Below are positions 29,157 through 38,085 of a stretch of 64,000 bases of DNA, one piece after another. The DNA comes from an uncultured Verrucomicrobiota bacterium (GTDB taxonomy: Bacteria; Verrucomicrobiota; Verrucomicrobiia; Limisphaerales; UBA9464). The number at the start of each line of letters is the position of its first letter. Positions within the stretch are counted from its first letter, which is position 1. The translations under genes and the position numbers were made by a program. Location: contig CAIVQH010000037.1 of assembly GCA_903907995.1 (NCBI GenBank), positions 124,001-188,000 of the forward strand. The letters are read 5' to 3'. The notes beneath the pieces were generated by a model, which was not told where the DNA came from, did not search any database, and saw nothing but the letters and a program-made list of their open reading frames with translations.

Positions 29157-30476
29157 ATGAACACACTCCAGACCCGCCGCTCCTTCCTCCGGTCCACCGC
29201 GCTCGGCGGCGCCCTCGGGTGGACCGCACCTTCGTTTCTCGCCGCCACTTTCGACCAGTTGCACGCCGAGGCGGCGGACAAGGCGGTGCAGACGGCGACC
29301 GGCAAGGATGCCCCCATCCTCGTCGTGCTTCAGTTGGCCGGCGGCAACGACGGGCTCAACACGGTGGTGCCTTTCGCCGATGACGACTACCGCCGCGCCC
29401 GCCCCACACTGGGCCTGAAGGCGGACCAGGTGCTGAAGCTGAACGACCATTTCGGCCTGCATCCGGCACTTACCGGCTTCAAATCGCTCTACGATGCCGG
29501 GCAGCTCGGTATCATGCAGTCGGTCGGCTATCCGAACCCGAACCGCTCGCACTTTCGCAGCACGGATATCTGGATGACGGCGACCGACAGCGACCGCTAT
29601 GGCAACCTCGGCTGGCTCGGTCGCTACTTCGACAACGCCTGTGCCGGCGCGGACCCCACGGTCGGCGTCGCGATCGGCCGCCAGTCCCCGTTGGCGTTCG
29701 TCGCCAAGAAGCCGACCGGCGTGGCCTTGGAAAATCCCGACTCATACCGTTTCGCTGAAGGCGAATCGGATGGGAACAGCGACATGGTCGGCAGCACCAG
29801 ATTTTATCGCGAAATGAACGCGACCGATACCCACGCCATGTCGGGTGACAGCGTGCATACCCTTGGTGGAACCGCCGCCGCCCATACCGGTTCACCGCTG
29901 GATTTCCTGGAACGCACCGCCATGGACGCCCAGGTCAGCTCAGACCAGATCCGCAGCATCGCGACAAAGGCGAAGAACCAGGTGGACTATCCGGCTGCGC
30001 GGCTGGCCACGGACCTGAAGCTCGTCGCCAAGCTCATCGCGGGTGGAATGCCCACGAGGGTTTATTATGTGAGCCAGGGCGGCTACGACACGCATCAGGG
30101 TCAGGCTGGTACCCATCCCCGCCTGCTCACGGAACTCGGGGACTCGCTGAAGGCGTTTCTGGCCGACCTGAAGGCACTGGGCCAGCTCGACCGCGTGCTG
30201 GTGCTGACGTTCAGCGAATTCGGCCGGCGCGTCGGGGAAAATGCCAGCGGTGGCACCGATCACGGCGCCGCCGCACCCCTCTTTGTGCTCGGCGGCAAGG
30301 TGAAGGTGGGGCTGCACGGCGAAGCTCCCTCCCTCGCGTCGCGCGACTTGCTGAATGGCGACGTGAAATTCCGCACGGACTTCCGGGCGATCTATGCCGG
30401 CGTGCTGGAACACTGGCTGCGCACGCCGAGCGAGCCGATTCTGGGGAGGAAGTTCGCCCCGGTCGCCGTGGTCTGA
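29157..30476 (+). CDS. DUF1501 family protein with Tat signal
   Basis: A 439-residue protein. The N-terminus T-R-R-S-F-L-R-S is a twin-arginine export motif followed by a hydrophobic stretch. The DUF1501 domain (alkaline-phosphatase/sulfatase-like fold) shows 'L-Q-L-A-G-G-N-D-G-L-N-T-V-V-P', 'S-H-F-R-S-T-D-I-W', 'G-G-Y-D-T-H' and 'S-E-F-G-R-R-V-G-E-N-A-S-G-G-T-D-H-G'. It is paired with DUF1800 after 23 bases. Folded export through Tat fits a cofactor- or metal-containing periplasmic enzyme; the substrate is unknown. Confidence 0.92.
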   Translation: MNTLQTRRSFLRSTALGGALGWTAPSFLAATFDQLHAEAADKAVQTATGKDAPILVVLQLAGGNDGLNTVVPFADDDYRRARPTLGLKADQVLKLNDHFGLHPALTGFKSLYDAGQLGIMQSVGYPNPNRSHFRSTDIWMTATDSDRYGNLGWLGRYFDNACAGADPTVGVAIGRQSPLAFVAKKPTGVALENPDSYRFAEGESDGNSDMVGSTRFYREMNATDTHAMSGDSVHTLGGTAAAHTGSPLDFLERTAMDAQVSSDQIRSIATKAKNQVDYPAARLATDLKLVAKLIAGGMPTRVYYVSQGGYDTHQGQAGTHPRLLTELGDSLKAFLADLKALGQLDRVLVLTFSEFGRRVGENASGGTDHGAAAPLFVLGGKVKVGLHGEAPSLASRDLLNGDVKFRTDFRAIYAGVLEHWLRTPSEPILGRKFAPVAVV

Positions 30477-30500
30477 ACGGCGGAACCCGGCCCCGAAGCA

Positions 30501-31649
30501 TCAGGTCTTTACCAGCCGCCCGCGGGCGGCTCGCACGCGTGCGACCGCTTCTTCCACGGTCGCACCGGTGGCCGTGAGATGGCCCATCTTGCGGCCCGCC
30601 CGCGGCTCCGCCTTGCCGTAGAGGTGAAGCTTCACCAGCGGATCGCGGAGCGCCGCCGACCAGTCGGGCTGACCGCCGGCGGCCAGCCAGATGTCACCGA
30701 GCAGATTGGCCATTGCCGCCGGGCGGCGCAGCTCGGTCGAGCCCAAGGGCAGGCCGCAGACCGCGCGCAACTGCTGCTCGAACTGACAGGTCACGCACGC
30801 ATCGATCGTGAGGTGGCCGGAGTTGTGAGTGCGCGGCGCCAGCTCGTTCACCAGCAGCCGGCCATCACGCGTGACAAACAGCTCCACGGTCACCAGACCG
30901 ACGACGTTGAGCGCCTCCAGGATACCCTGCGCCAGCTTGACCGCCTCGCGGGAGAGCTCATCCGGGATCGCAGCCGGAGCAAACGTCACGTCGAGGATGT
31001 GGTTCGCGTGCGCATTCTCAAACACGGGGAACGCGGCGAATTCGCCATCCACGGTGCGGGCCGCCACGACGCTGATCTCCTTCTCAAAATCCACGAACGC
31101 CTCGTAGATGCCCTCCGCCCCGTTCAGGCGGGCAAAGGCCTCCGGCAGCTCGGCGGCGGACTTCAGCTTTTGCTGTCCCTTGCCATCGTAGCCGAAGCTG
31201 GCGGTCTTCAGCACTGCCGGCAGCCCGAGATCACGTGCGGCCGCCTCCAGATCGGCGAGCGCGTTGATCTGGCGGAAGGGCGTCACCGGGAAGCCGTGGG
31301 ACTGGAGGAAATTTTTCTCCCGCAGTCGCTGCTGGGTGAGGTGCAGCACCTCGCCATCGGGCCGGACCGGCGCCAGTTCCGCGGCGGCGCGGCTCGTGGG
31401 ACTGGGCACATTTTCAAACTCAAACGTGACGACACTGACGCCGCGCGCAAAGTCGCGGACGCGGTCGAGATTTTCATAGGCCGCCACGTACTCGGCATCA
31501 CCCACCTGCCCCGCCGGGGTGTCCGTGTCGGGCGAGTACACATGCACCCGGTAGCCCAGACGGCGGGCGGCAATGGTGAACATGCGGCCCAGCTGGCCGC
31601 TGCCCAGCACCCCCAACGTCGCCCCCGGTAGAATCGCTTTGTCTGCCAT
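30501..31649 (-). CDS. purK: N5-carboxyaminoimidazole ribonucleotide synthase PurK
   Basis: A 382-residue ATP-grasp enzyme. Near the start it has 'L-G-V-L-G-S-G-Q-L-G-R-M', then 'F-E-F-E-N-V-P', 'L-K-T-A-S-F-G-Y-D-G-K-G-Q' and the C-terminal 'E-L-A-P-R-T-H-N-S-G-H-L-T'. PurK makes N5-CAIR from AIR, bicarbonate and ATP in purine synthesis. I start at ATG 31649 (M-A-D-K-A-I-L-P-G); the longer frame adds an unrelated extension. purE is not adjacent. It ends 24 bases from the convergent DUF1501 gene. Confidence 0.95.
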   Translation of the reverse strand: MADKAILPGATLGVLGSGQLGRMFTIAARRLGYRVHVYSPDTDTPAGQVGDAEYVAAYENLDRVRDFARGVSVVTFEFENVPSPTSRAAAELAPVRPDGEVLHLTQQRLREKNFLQSHGFPVTPFRQINALADLEAAARDLGLPAVLKTASFGYDGKGQQKLKSAAELPEAFARLNGAEGIYEAFVDFEKEISVVAARTVDGEFAAFPVFENAHANHILDVTFAPAAIPDELSREAVKLAQGILEALNVVGLVTVELFVTRDGRLLVNELAPRTHNSGHLTIDACVTCQFEQQLRAVCGLPLGSTELRRPAAMANLLGDIWLAAGGQPDWSAALRDPLVKLHLYGKAEPRAGRKMGHLTATGATVEEAVARVRAARGRLVKT

Positions 31650-31704
31650 GAAAGGCGCGAGGCTAGGAGCCGGAACCGTCCCGGCGCAATGGCTGAAGCG
31701 GGGG

Positions 31705-31740
31705 GAAAGGAGACAGTACACAGGACTCAGGAGACAGGAG
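31705..31740. repeat. AGGAGACAG paired repeat, copy 1
   Basis: AGGAGACAG occurs at 31708-31716 and again 21 bases later at 31729-31737. The same word with the same 21-base spacing, on the other strand, is found at 41454-41483, and a single copy at 46485-46493. Confidence 0.6.
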
Positions 31741-31864
31741 CGGGTGCTCGGTCAATCCGGTGTGAGGGAAGGCGCTCAATACCCAGAAGCCGCCTCAGCG
31801 ATTGAACCGCATCGCGCCCCGCTCCACCAGCGCGTTCCTTGTTACGAAGCACGCTGTTCGCTGT

Positions 31865-33253
31865 TCACCGTTCGCCGCTTCTCTCCACCTCGGTCAGCGC
31901 CTCATCGAGAATGCGGAGGGCCTGGGCCAGTTCCTCATCCGAGAGGTTCATCGGCGGCGTCAGCGTGAGCATGTTGCCGCGCGTCAGCTTGAAGTTCAGC
32001 CCCCGGCGCAGCGCCGCATACATCACGCGCGTCGCCTCGTCGCGGGCGGGTCGGGCGGGATCGCCGCCGTGAAGCAGTTCCACCCCCAACAGCAATCCCA
32101 GTCCGCGCACAGCCCCGACCAGCGGATGCCGCTTCACCAAGCCCTCCAATTCGACCAGCGCCCGCTTGCCCAGCTCGGCGGCACGTTCCACGAGGCGCTC
32201 GTCACGGATCACATCGAGCGTTGCCAGCGCCGCCGCGCACCCCACGGGGCTTTTTTCATGGGTGAAGTGGCCGATGGACGACTGATCCACCTTGTTCAGT
32301 TCCTCCCGGGCAATCACCGCCGCCAACGGCATGACCCCGCCACCGAGTCCTTTGCCGAGCACCACCAGATCGGGCACCACGTCGTAATGCTCGAAGGCAA
32401 AGAAACGGCCGCTGCGGCCAAGGCCGATGGGAATCTCGTCCAAAATCAGCAGTGCCCCGTGCCGGTCACAGGCGGCGCGAATGCGTTTCCAATAATCGGG
32501 AGGCGGCACGGAGGGCGTGCAGCGGATCGTCTCGCCAATCACGGCGGCCACGTCGCCTTCGCGCTCCAGCACGTAGTCGATGTAGTCGGCGCAGGCGAGA
32601 TTGCAAGACGTGCCGCAGCGGAAGGGGCAGCCCCGGATTTCACAGGGCGGACAATGCTCGGCACCGGGCAGCAATGGACCGACGCCCTTGCGGAACTGCG
32701 TTTCACCGCCGACGGAAATGGAGTCCAGCGTGGCCCCGTGAAAGGCATCCCACAGGGAGACCGTCTTGAAGCGACCGGTGGCAAGCCGCGCAATTTTGAG
32801 CGCCATGCTCATTGCGATCGTGCCGGCTGGCGCGAAGAGCACTCGGTTGAGATCCCCGGGGGCGAGTTCCGTCAGCCGGCGGGCCAGCTCGATCGCGACG
32901 CCGTTGGTGTAGCGCCGGACGGAGAATGAGAGCGAATCCAGCTGCGCCTTGACGGCCGCGATGACGCGCGGGTGCGCGTAGCCGATCTGGTGGACGTTGT
33001 TGCCGTGGAAATCCAGATAGCGCCGGCCCTCGACATCGACCAGCCATGAGCCCTCGGCCCCGGCGAGCGCATTGAGGCAGGGTGTCGAGAGGGCCTGATG
33101 GAGAAAATAGCGGGCATCCTCGGCGATCAGTTCCTGCGTGGAATCCGCCAGCTGCTCGCGCTCCCAGCGCTCCCGTTCGGAGGTGGTGTTAATGTCGCCT
33201 TCCTGGGACCAGGTGGCTTTGGCAACGGGTGCGACGGGTGAATCTGGACTCAT
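31865..33253 (-). CDS. pbfA: Class-III aminotransferase-fold PLP enzyme, PbfA-like ((R)-1-hydroxy-2-aminoethylphosphonate ammonia-lyase)
   Basis: A 462-residue class-III PLP protein. It has 'H-Q-A-L-S-T-P-C-L-N-A-L-A-G-A-E-G', 'F-H-G-N-N-V-H-Q-I-G-Y', a cysteine-rich loop (C-P-P-C-E-I-R-G-C-P-F-R-C-G), 'L-I-L-D-E-I-P' and the PLP lysine in V-L-G-K-G-L-G-G-G. The 'HGNNVHQ' block and overall pattern fit the (R)-1-hydroxy-2-aminoethylphosphonate ammonia-lyase group, which gives phosphonoacetaldehyde and ammonia. I am sure of the fold class; the substrate is a judgement from memory of the family and from phosphonatase-type genes 6 kb away. Its start overlaps the stop of the phosphatase-like gene. 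Confidence 0.65.
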   Translation of the reverse strand: MSPDSPVAPVAKATWSQEGDINTTSERERWEREQLADSTQELIAEDARYFLHQALSTPCLNALAGAEGSWLVDVEGRRYLDFHGNNVHQIGYAHPRVIAAVKAQLDSLSFSVRRYTNGVAIELARRLTELAPGDLNRVLFAPAGTIAMSMALKIARLATGRFKTVSLWDAFHGATLDSISVGGETQFRKGVGPLLPGAEHCPPCEIRGCPFRCGTSCNLACADYIDYVLEREGDVAAVIGETIRCTPSVPPPDYWKRIRAACDRHGALLILDEIPIGLGRSGRFFAFEHYDVVPDLVVLGKGLGGGVMPLAAVIAREELNKVDQSSIGHFTHEKSPVGCAAALATLDVIRDERLVERAAELGKRALVELEGLVKRHPLVGAVRGLGLLLGVELLHGGDPARPARDEATRVMYAALRRGLNFKLTRGNMLTLTPPMNLSDEELAQALRILDEALTEVERSGER

Positions 33254-34155
33254 GGTTTGCTCGCGAAGGCTGTCAGAACCGGTTTTCCAATCCAGACCGA
33301 AGGCGGTTCGAGTCCGAACACATAGGCGATGGTGGCGGCGGTGTCGTACGTGTTCACCGGCGCGGTGACGACCTTGCCCGGGGCCACACCCGGTCCCCAG
33401 ACGATCCAGGGAATTTCCAACTCTTCGATCGTCGGGCCGCCGTGCTTGGTGCCCACGCCGCCATGGTCGGCCGTGACCAGGATCAGGGTCTTGCCCTTCA
33501 TCGGCGTGGAGTTGATCGCCGTGATCAGGTCGCCGATCAGGGTATCCACGAGATCCACCGCCTTGAAGTACTGCGGTGATTTCCAGTTGAAGCCATGTCC
33601 GGCGTGATCCACGTCGTCGAAATGGATGAACGTGAAGGTCGGCTGCCGCTCCTTGATCACCACCCCTGCCCGGTCGGCCGTGAGGACGGAGCTTTTCACG
33701 TTCTCAATCAGGTCAACGCAATGCCGCTCGAACAGACGGCCAAAACCATCCCAGTCATGCACGCAGACGATGCTGGAGGATGGACGCTGCTCGCGGATCA
33801 CGCGGAAGATCGTCGGAAACATCCCCTCGGGCCCGGTTTCCAGGGCGGGGATTTCAAACTTGTTGGTCTCCCAATCATTGGAGGTCACGCCGTGCTGCTC
33901 CGGCCCGGCGCCCATGATCATCGAGGCCCAGTTGGGGCTGCTGGAAGTGGGCATGACCCCGCGCGCCCGCAACGTGTAGGCCCCCTCCTTCATGAGCCGG
34001 TGCATGGTCGGCGCATTGGTTTCGAGAAACGACAACGACCCCATGCCATCACAGCCGATCACCACGACGTGCTCCACGCCTGGAAGGCCGGCGGCCTGAA
34101 CGGCCGAGGCGAACAGGCAACCAATGAGGAGGGATTTCCAGAAAGAGAGAATCAT
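33250..34155 (-). CDS. Secreted alkaline-phosphatase-superfamily phosphodiesterase
   Basis: A 301-residue protein with signal peptide (F-W-K-S-L-L-I-G-C-L-F-A-S-A-V-Q-A). Metal-site motifs of the type I phosphodiesterase/nucleotide pyrophosphatase group are seen: I-G-C-D-G-M-G, nucleophile region S-S-S-P-N-W-A-S-M, H-F-D-D-V-D-H-A-G-H and T-A-D-H-G-G-V-G-T-K-H-G-G. The superfamily includes phosphonoacetate hydrolase, so a phosphonate- or phosphoester-cleaving role is possible. ATG 34155 is used since it begins the signal peptide. It is co-directional with and overlaps the PbfA-like gene by 4 bp. Confidence 0.82.
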   Translation of the reverse strand: MILSFWKSLLIGCLFASAVQAAGLPGVEHVVVIGCDGMGSLSFLETNAPTMHRLMKEGAYTLRARGVMPTSSSPNWASMIMGAGPEQHGVTSNDWETNKFEIPALETGPEGMFPTIFRVIREQRPSSSIVCVHDWDGFGRLFERHCVDLIENVKSSVLTADRAGVVIKERQPTFTFIHFDDVDHAGHGFNWKSPQYFKAVDLVDTLIGDLITAINSTPMKGKTLILVTADHGGVGTKHGGPTIEELEIPWIVWGPGVAPGKVVTAPVNTYDTAATIAYVFGLEPPSVWIGKPVLTAFASKP

Positions 34156-34520
34156 GCGGTCAAAGTAAGGAAAAATGGAACGGACTGTGTGCCCTGCTCT
34201 TGCTCGTACTCTTGATCTTGCGCTTCCCAATGCGAAGCAAAGCCGGAGAGGAGGGATCAGAAGCAAGAGCAAGAGTGAGCCACTGCCGGCAGGCCGGAGC
34301 CGGGGGCAAAAAAAGCGGGCTTGGGGATGACACACGGTTTCATCGCCCAAGCCCGCCGTGACCGACGCCACTCAGCGCCGGAAAACTGTTCTGTAAAAGG
34401 GGTGCGCCGGAGAAATTGCCCGGCGCACCCGGCTCAGGTCAAGACAGCACTTGGTTACGGATTGCTCCACCACCAGTCTGCTGTCCGCTTTCCATAATAC
34501 AGGATCTGTCCGAAGGACGA
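34156..34520. other. Gap with imperfect inverted repeat and a terminator
   Basis: No gene. An imperfect inverted repeat pairs the 'GCTCTTGCTC' stretch at 34196-34217 with the 'GATCAGAAGCAAGAGCAAGAG' stretch at 34256-34276, with a small GCTTC/GAAGC hairpin inside. The terminator at 34308-34356 follows. The 34440-34510 part is a short tail of the LamG transcript with no visible motif. Confidence 0.5.
34308..34356 (-). terminator. Rho-independent terminator of the LamG gene
   Basis: Read on the minus strand: a 16-bp stem (GCGGGCTTGGGCGATGA with TCATCCCCAAGCCCGC, one bulged base) followed by seven T residues (A-run 34308-34314 on the plus strand). It lies about 165 bases after the LamG stop codon and before the phosphatase gene, closing the pilin-lipoprotein-LamG transcript. 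Confidence 0.82.
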
Positions 34521-36575
34521 TCAGTAGGTGATAATCAGCCGGCCGCTGACGATCGTGACGGTCTTGATCGTGACGGGAGGCGTGATGGTGAAGAAGCCCT
34601 GCGAGCCATCCGCCGGCAGCTTGGCCGAGATGGTCTTGTTGGCGGTGTCAACCTGCACATCCGTGAACGCGCCACCCGAAAGGCCAGGGATGGCCGGATT
34701 CGGATTTACGGTCGGCCCGGTGGTCGGCACCTGGTCCAGGGTCTTGCCCGCAACGCCCCGAAGATAGATGGCGGCGGCTTCATCGCCGGTAAGCGCACGG
34801 TGCCAGATGCCGAGGTCGTCCATCAGGAAGTCGATCTCGGCGCTGCCGCCATCGGTGTAAGCACCGGTGCCATCTTGTCCAAGGTTGAAGGCATAACCCT
34901 GGTCGTCGGTGTCAATGCTGCCCGTGGTCGCAATGGCCACCGAGGAAGCCAGGTTACCGTCGATGTAGGAATCCACGGTGCCCGTCCGGTGGACGGAGGT
35001 GGTGAGCAGATGCCAGGCGGCGTCGTTCAAGGTGGCCCCAGGCGGCTTGGTGCTGAACTTGGTGGTCTTGTCGGTACCGGTGATCTGCGTGCGATAGAGA
35101 CCGCCACCCTGGGAGAAGATGCCCCAGCCCGCGTTGTCGCTGGAACCCCAGTTCTTGTTGGCGATGTAGGCCTGGTCGTCATTCTGCTCGATCTGCTTGA
35201 CCCAGAAGGAAACGGAGAAGTCGGTGCCGGTGACTTCATCACCGAACTTGAGCGCGTCGGGATAACCCAACGTCACGTAGGCATCCAGCGACCCATCCTT
35301 CTTGTTGGTGATATGGACCGCCTTGCCGAGGAAGCCTGTCTCGAAAGCAGGCTGGTTGGCGGTCCCTTGAGCCGTACCGTTGACACCTTTGCCGGAGGCG
35401 TCGGTGTAATCGCCGTCAAACTTCAGGTGCGCCACGAGGCCGGGGGTGAGGTCCAACGGCTCTGGCAAGGTCCGCACTGTCAGCTTGGCTGCGGCGCTGG
35501 TGGCGGAGCTGCCGGTACCTTTGACCACGACCGTGTAATCGCCCGCGTCACTGGTGCTGACCTGGGGGATGACAAACGTCGCGTTGGTGGCGTTGGTGAT
35601 GACCTGGGTGCCGAGCTTCCACTGGTACTTGAGATTCAGACCGCCGGCGGCCACGCCAAAGCTGGCCTTGAGGCCGGCAATCACCGTCTGGCTCATCGGC
35701 TGCGTCGTGATGGTCACGGGAATGATGGTGACATCCTGATCAAGGCTTTTGCCAAGCAGACCCTTGTTGTAGATTTCGGTGACCTCGTCGGAGGTCAAGG
35801 CCCGGCGCCAGATGCCCAGGTCGTCTATGAGCATGTCACCACCGGCGGAGCCTCCGTCGGTATAGGTGCCCGTGCCGTCCTGGCCGACGTTCACGTTGAG
35901 GCTGTTGCCCAAGGTGTCCACGCTGCCTTCGAGAAGTCCGGCGTCCGGGGCGATGCTGGTCGTGTCCACCAGAACCCCATCCACATAGATTTTGGCGGGG
36001 TCATTTGTATGGCCGGAACTCGTCCGTACGAAGGTGGTGGCAATATGGTGCCAGTTCTTATCCTCCAGCTGCGGAGCGACATGCGGGCTGTCCCGTCGCC
36101 CCGAACCGTCGTCGTCGCGGTAGTTCCACTTCATGCCGTTGCCTTCGGTATCCACGACCCAGCCCAGATTGCCGCCGCTGTTCCAGTCCTTGTTGCCAAT
36201 GAAGGGAATGTCGTCGCTCTGGGAGTTGATCTTCACCCAGAAGGCTAACGAAAAATCAGTCGTGTCCCCCGTGTCGTCGCTGCCGAACTGGAGCACACTG
36301 GGATAACCGAGGGTCACGTAATTGAAGACCGAGCCGTCCTTGACGGTGAGGACGTGCAGTGCCTGCCCGAGAAAGCCGGCGTCAATGGTGGGTGTGCCCA
36401 CGGCGGTGCCGTTGACGGCGTTGGTGGTCGAATCGTTGAGATTGCCGTCAAACTTGAGGTAGGCAACCAGGTTGTTGGTGACGGTGGTGGCTCGGGCCGG
36501 AGCCACGTCCAACAGCGCGACGGTCAGGGCGGCCGAGGCCATTGCCCTGGATATCATTTTGGTATGTTTATTCAT
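34521..36575 (-). CDS. Secreted protein with two LamG domains and an Ig-like domain
   Basis: A 684-residue protein with a signal peptide. Two LamG/concanavalin-like domains (about 35-270 and 380-600) share long stretches such as 'L-V-A-x-L-K-F-D-G', 'Y-V-T-L-G-Y-P' and 'D-D-L-G-I-W-x-R-A-L-T-x-D-E', so they arose by duplication. An Ig-like domain lies between them ('P-M-S-Q-T-V-I-A-G-L-K-A-S-F', 'D-A-G-D-Y-T-V-V-V'). The C-terminal 60 residues form another beta region. It is probably an outer-surface or secreted glycan-binding protein. It is last in an operon with a lipoprotein and a prepilin-like protein. Confidence 0.85.
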   Translation of the reverse strand: MNKHTKMISRAMASAALTVALLDVAPARATTVTNNLVAYLKFDGNLNDSTTNAVNGTAVGTPTIDAGFLGQALHVLTVKDGSVFNYVTLGYPSVLQFGSDDTGDTTDFSLAFWVKINSQSDDIPFIGNKDWNSGGNLGWVVDTEGNGMKWNYRDDDGSGRRDSPHVAPQLEDKNWHHIATTFVRTSSGHTNDPAKIYVDGVLVDTTSIAPDAGLLEGSVDTLGNSLNVNVGQDGTGTYTDGGSAGGDMLIDDLGIWRRALTSDEVTEIYNKGLLGKSLDQDVTIIPVTITTQPMSQTVIAGLKASFGVAAGGLNLKYQWKLGTQVITNATNATFVIPQVSTSDAGDYTVVVKGTGSSATSAAAKLTVRTLPEPLDLTPGLVAHLKFDGDYTDASGKGVNGTAQGTANQPAFETGFLGKAVHITNKKDGSLDAYVTLGYPDALKFGDEVTGTDFSVSFWVKQIEQNDDQAYIANKNWGSSDNAGWGIFSQGGGLYRTQITGTDKTTKFSTKPPGATLNDAAWHLLTTSVHRTGTVDSYIDGNLASSVAIATTGSIDTDDQGYAFNLGQDGTGAYTDGGSAEIDFLMDDLGIWHRALTGDEAAAIYLRGVAGKTLDQVPTTGPTVNPNPAIPGLSGGAFTDVQVDTANKTISAKLPADGSQGFFTITPPVTIKTVTIVSGRLIITY

Positions 36576-36644
36576 GGAACACTTGGGGTGGAGACTTGCT
36601 ATTGTGGCGGAAAGATCTGGGCCGGTGGGTTGCCGATGTCGGCA

Positions 36645-37031
36645 TCATTTGGTGGCGCGATAGTTCTCCAGCACCTTGGCCGCGTCCTGGTCGCCCTTGG
36701 CGGCGGCATCCCTGAGCTGCTGCGAGGCCAGCCGCATGGATTCGGTGGCGGCGCTGCGTTGCTCGGCCGTGAGGTCGGGACGCGCCGTCAGGGCGCCCAG
36801 CTGCAGGAAGGCGCGTCCGCTGTCCTGGGTGGCCAGGGCGGCGGCGGCATCGTCGGCCAGGGTTTTCACCTCGGGGCTGGCGGCGGCGAAGGCGCTGGTC
36901 ATGGACGATTTCGCCGCCGCCTCGGAACCCGCAGCGGATTCGCCCGCCTTGCGGCAGCCACAGCCAAAAGCCAGTACGGCAGCCAGGAGGAGGCCGGAGA
37001 TTCCGTGCACCAAGGGGTTGAAATATTTCAT
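36645..37031 (-). CDS. Small lipoprotein, helical
   Basis: A 128-residue protein starting at ATG 37031. The signal (H-G-I-S-G-L-L-L-A-A-V-L-A-F-G-C) ends in a lipobox-like F-G-C-G-C, so it is probably lipid-anchored. The remainder is Ala/Lys/Asp-rich and predicted helical, with no family I recognise. It lies 10 bases after the prepilin-like gene and 69 before the LamG gene. Confidence 0.7.
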   Translation of the reverse strand: MKYFNPLVHGISGLLLAAVLAFGCGCRKAGESAAGSEAAAKSSMTSAFAAASPEVKTLADDAAAALATQDSGRAFLQLGALTARPDLTAEQRSAATESMRLASQQLRDAAAKGDQDAAKVLENYRATK

Positions 37032-37041
37032 AGGATCGCGC

Positions 37042-37917
37042 TCAGGGCACCTGCACCGGGTCATCGCCGGTATACCAACGGTAGTCCACACCCTTGGTCA
37101 GGCCCTGGTAGCGGATGGTCGTCACATTGCCCGAAACCCACATGGTCACGTTTCGCTGGTTGTGCCGGAACAGCTCGGAAACGAAATTATATCCGTTATA
37201 ATACGTTTTCGACAACCCCTGCCATTCGGTCATGATCTGACTGTAACCGGGAAACAGCGCCGGGCTGTCGTCGCCCCCTTCCATCCGCTGCTCCACCGTG
37301 TCCTGGCAGAACACGGTGGTCATCGGATTTTTCAGGCTGCTGAGCTTGGTATGGGGCTTGTCCTTCAGGCTCCAGGGGGCAACCAGGTACTGCTGGATGC
37401 CGATCGAGGCGTCGTTCCAGAAGTCGGCCGTATAGCGGGGTCGCGACGGATCGTCACGCCACTGGTCAACGATCTTGGCGGCGGGGCAATGAAAGACGCC
37501 CCGACCGGACAGCCCGCCGAAATAGTTGGCATACGCGACCCCCCAATAGGCCAGCGGATCGTTCTGGTTCAGGAGGACGTTGGACTGCTCATTGGATTTC
37601 CACTGGCCGTCATTCGGTATGTAGGGTTGCGACAGTGGCGAGTCCTGCCGGTAGTGCATGGACCCGTTGTTGTCATCCGTGTACATGGAGAAGCCCAGGT
37701 ACACCTGGTGCAGATTGGAGGTGCAGCGGGCGCGCTGGCCCTCCTGCTTGGCGTGGGAAAGCGCGGGCAGAAGCATGGCCGCCAGGATGGCGATGATGGC
37801 GATGACGACGAGCAGTTCAATGAGGGTGAATGCCGCCCGTCTGGGCGCGCGTCCACCTGTTTGTAAGGCAGTTTGTTCCGTACAGAAACCCGCTAGAAAT
37901 TGAGATTGTTTGGCCAT
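37042..37917 (-). CDS. Secreted protein with prepilin-type N-terminal leader
   Basis: A 291-residue protein of the large Verrucomicrobia pseudopilin-like family. The leader [16 protein letters not shown] is the prepilin peptidase site plus helix, followed by [10 protein letters not shown] and 'C-T-S-N-L-H-Q'. The C-terminal region is soluble and aromatic-rich. It is the first gene of the operon with the lipoprotein and the double-LamG protein, and it is divergent from a LuxR-type regulator that may control it. Confidence 0.83.
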   Translation of the reverse strand: MAKQSQFLAGFCTEQTALQTGGRAPRRAAFTLIELLVVIAIIAILAAMLLPALSHAKQEGQRARCTSNLHQVYLGFSMYTDDNNGSMHYRQDSPLSQPYIPNDGQWKSNEQSNVLLNQNDPLAYWGVAYANYFGGLSGRGVFHCPAAKIVDQWRDDPSRPRYTADFWNDASIGIQQYLVAPWSLKDKPHTKLSSLKNPMTTVFCQDTVEQRMEGGDDSPALFPGYSQIMTEWQGLSKTYYNGYNFVSELFRHNQRNVTMWVSGNVTTIRYQGLTKGVDYRWYTGDDPVQVP

Positions 37918-38085
37918 TCCAATTGTCGGTTAACTGCTTACGGGCATTGTGGCGTTGGAACCAGCGACAATCCGGTGAACTGAGGGTAACGCTGCCCACA
38001 GGCCCAAATTCGCGCTCTTGCGAACGTATTCCAGCAAAGCATGGCCGGGCATCCCCCATGCAGGGCAGCGTGTCACACACATCCG

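Noticed and set aside
34416..36248. Open frame of 610 codons on the plus strand
   Set aside because: Antisense to the double-LamG gene; low-complexity translation rich in Gly, Val, Arg, and no recognisable domain.
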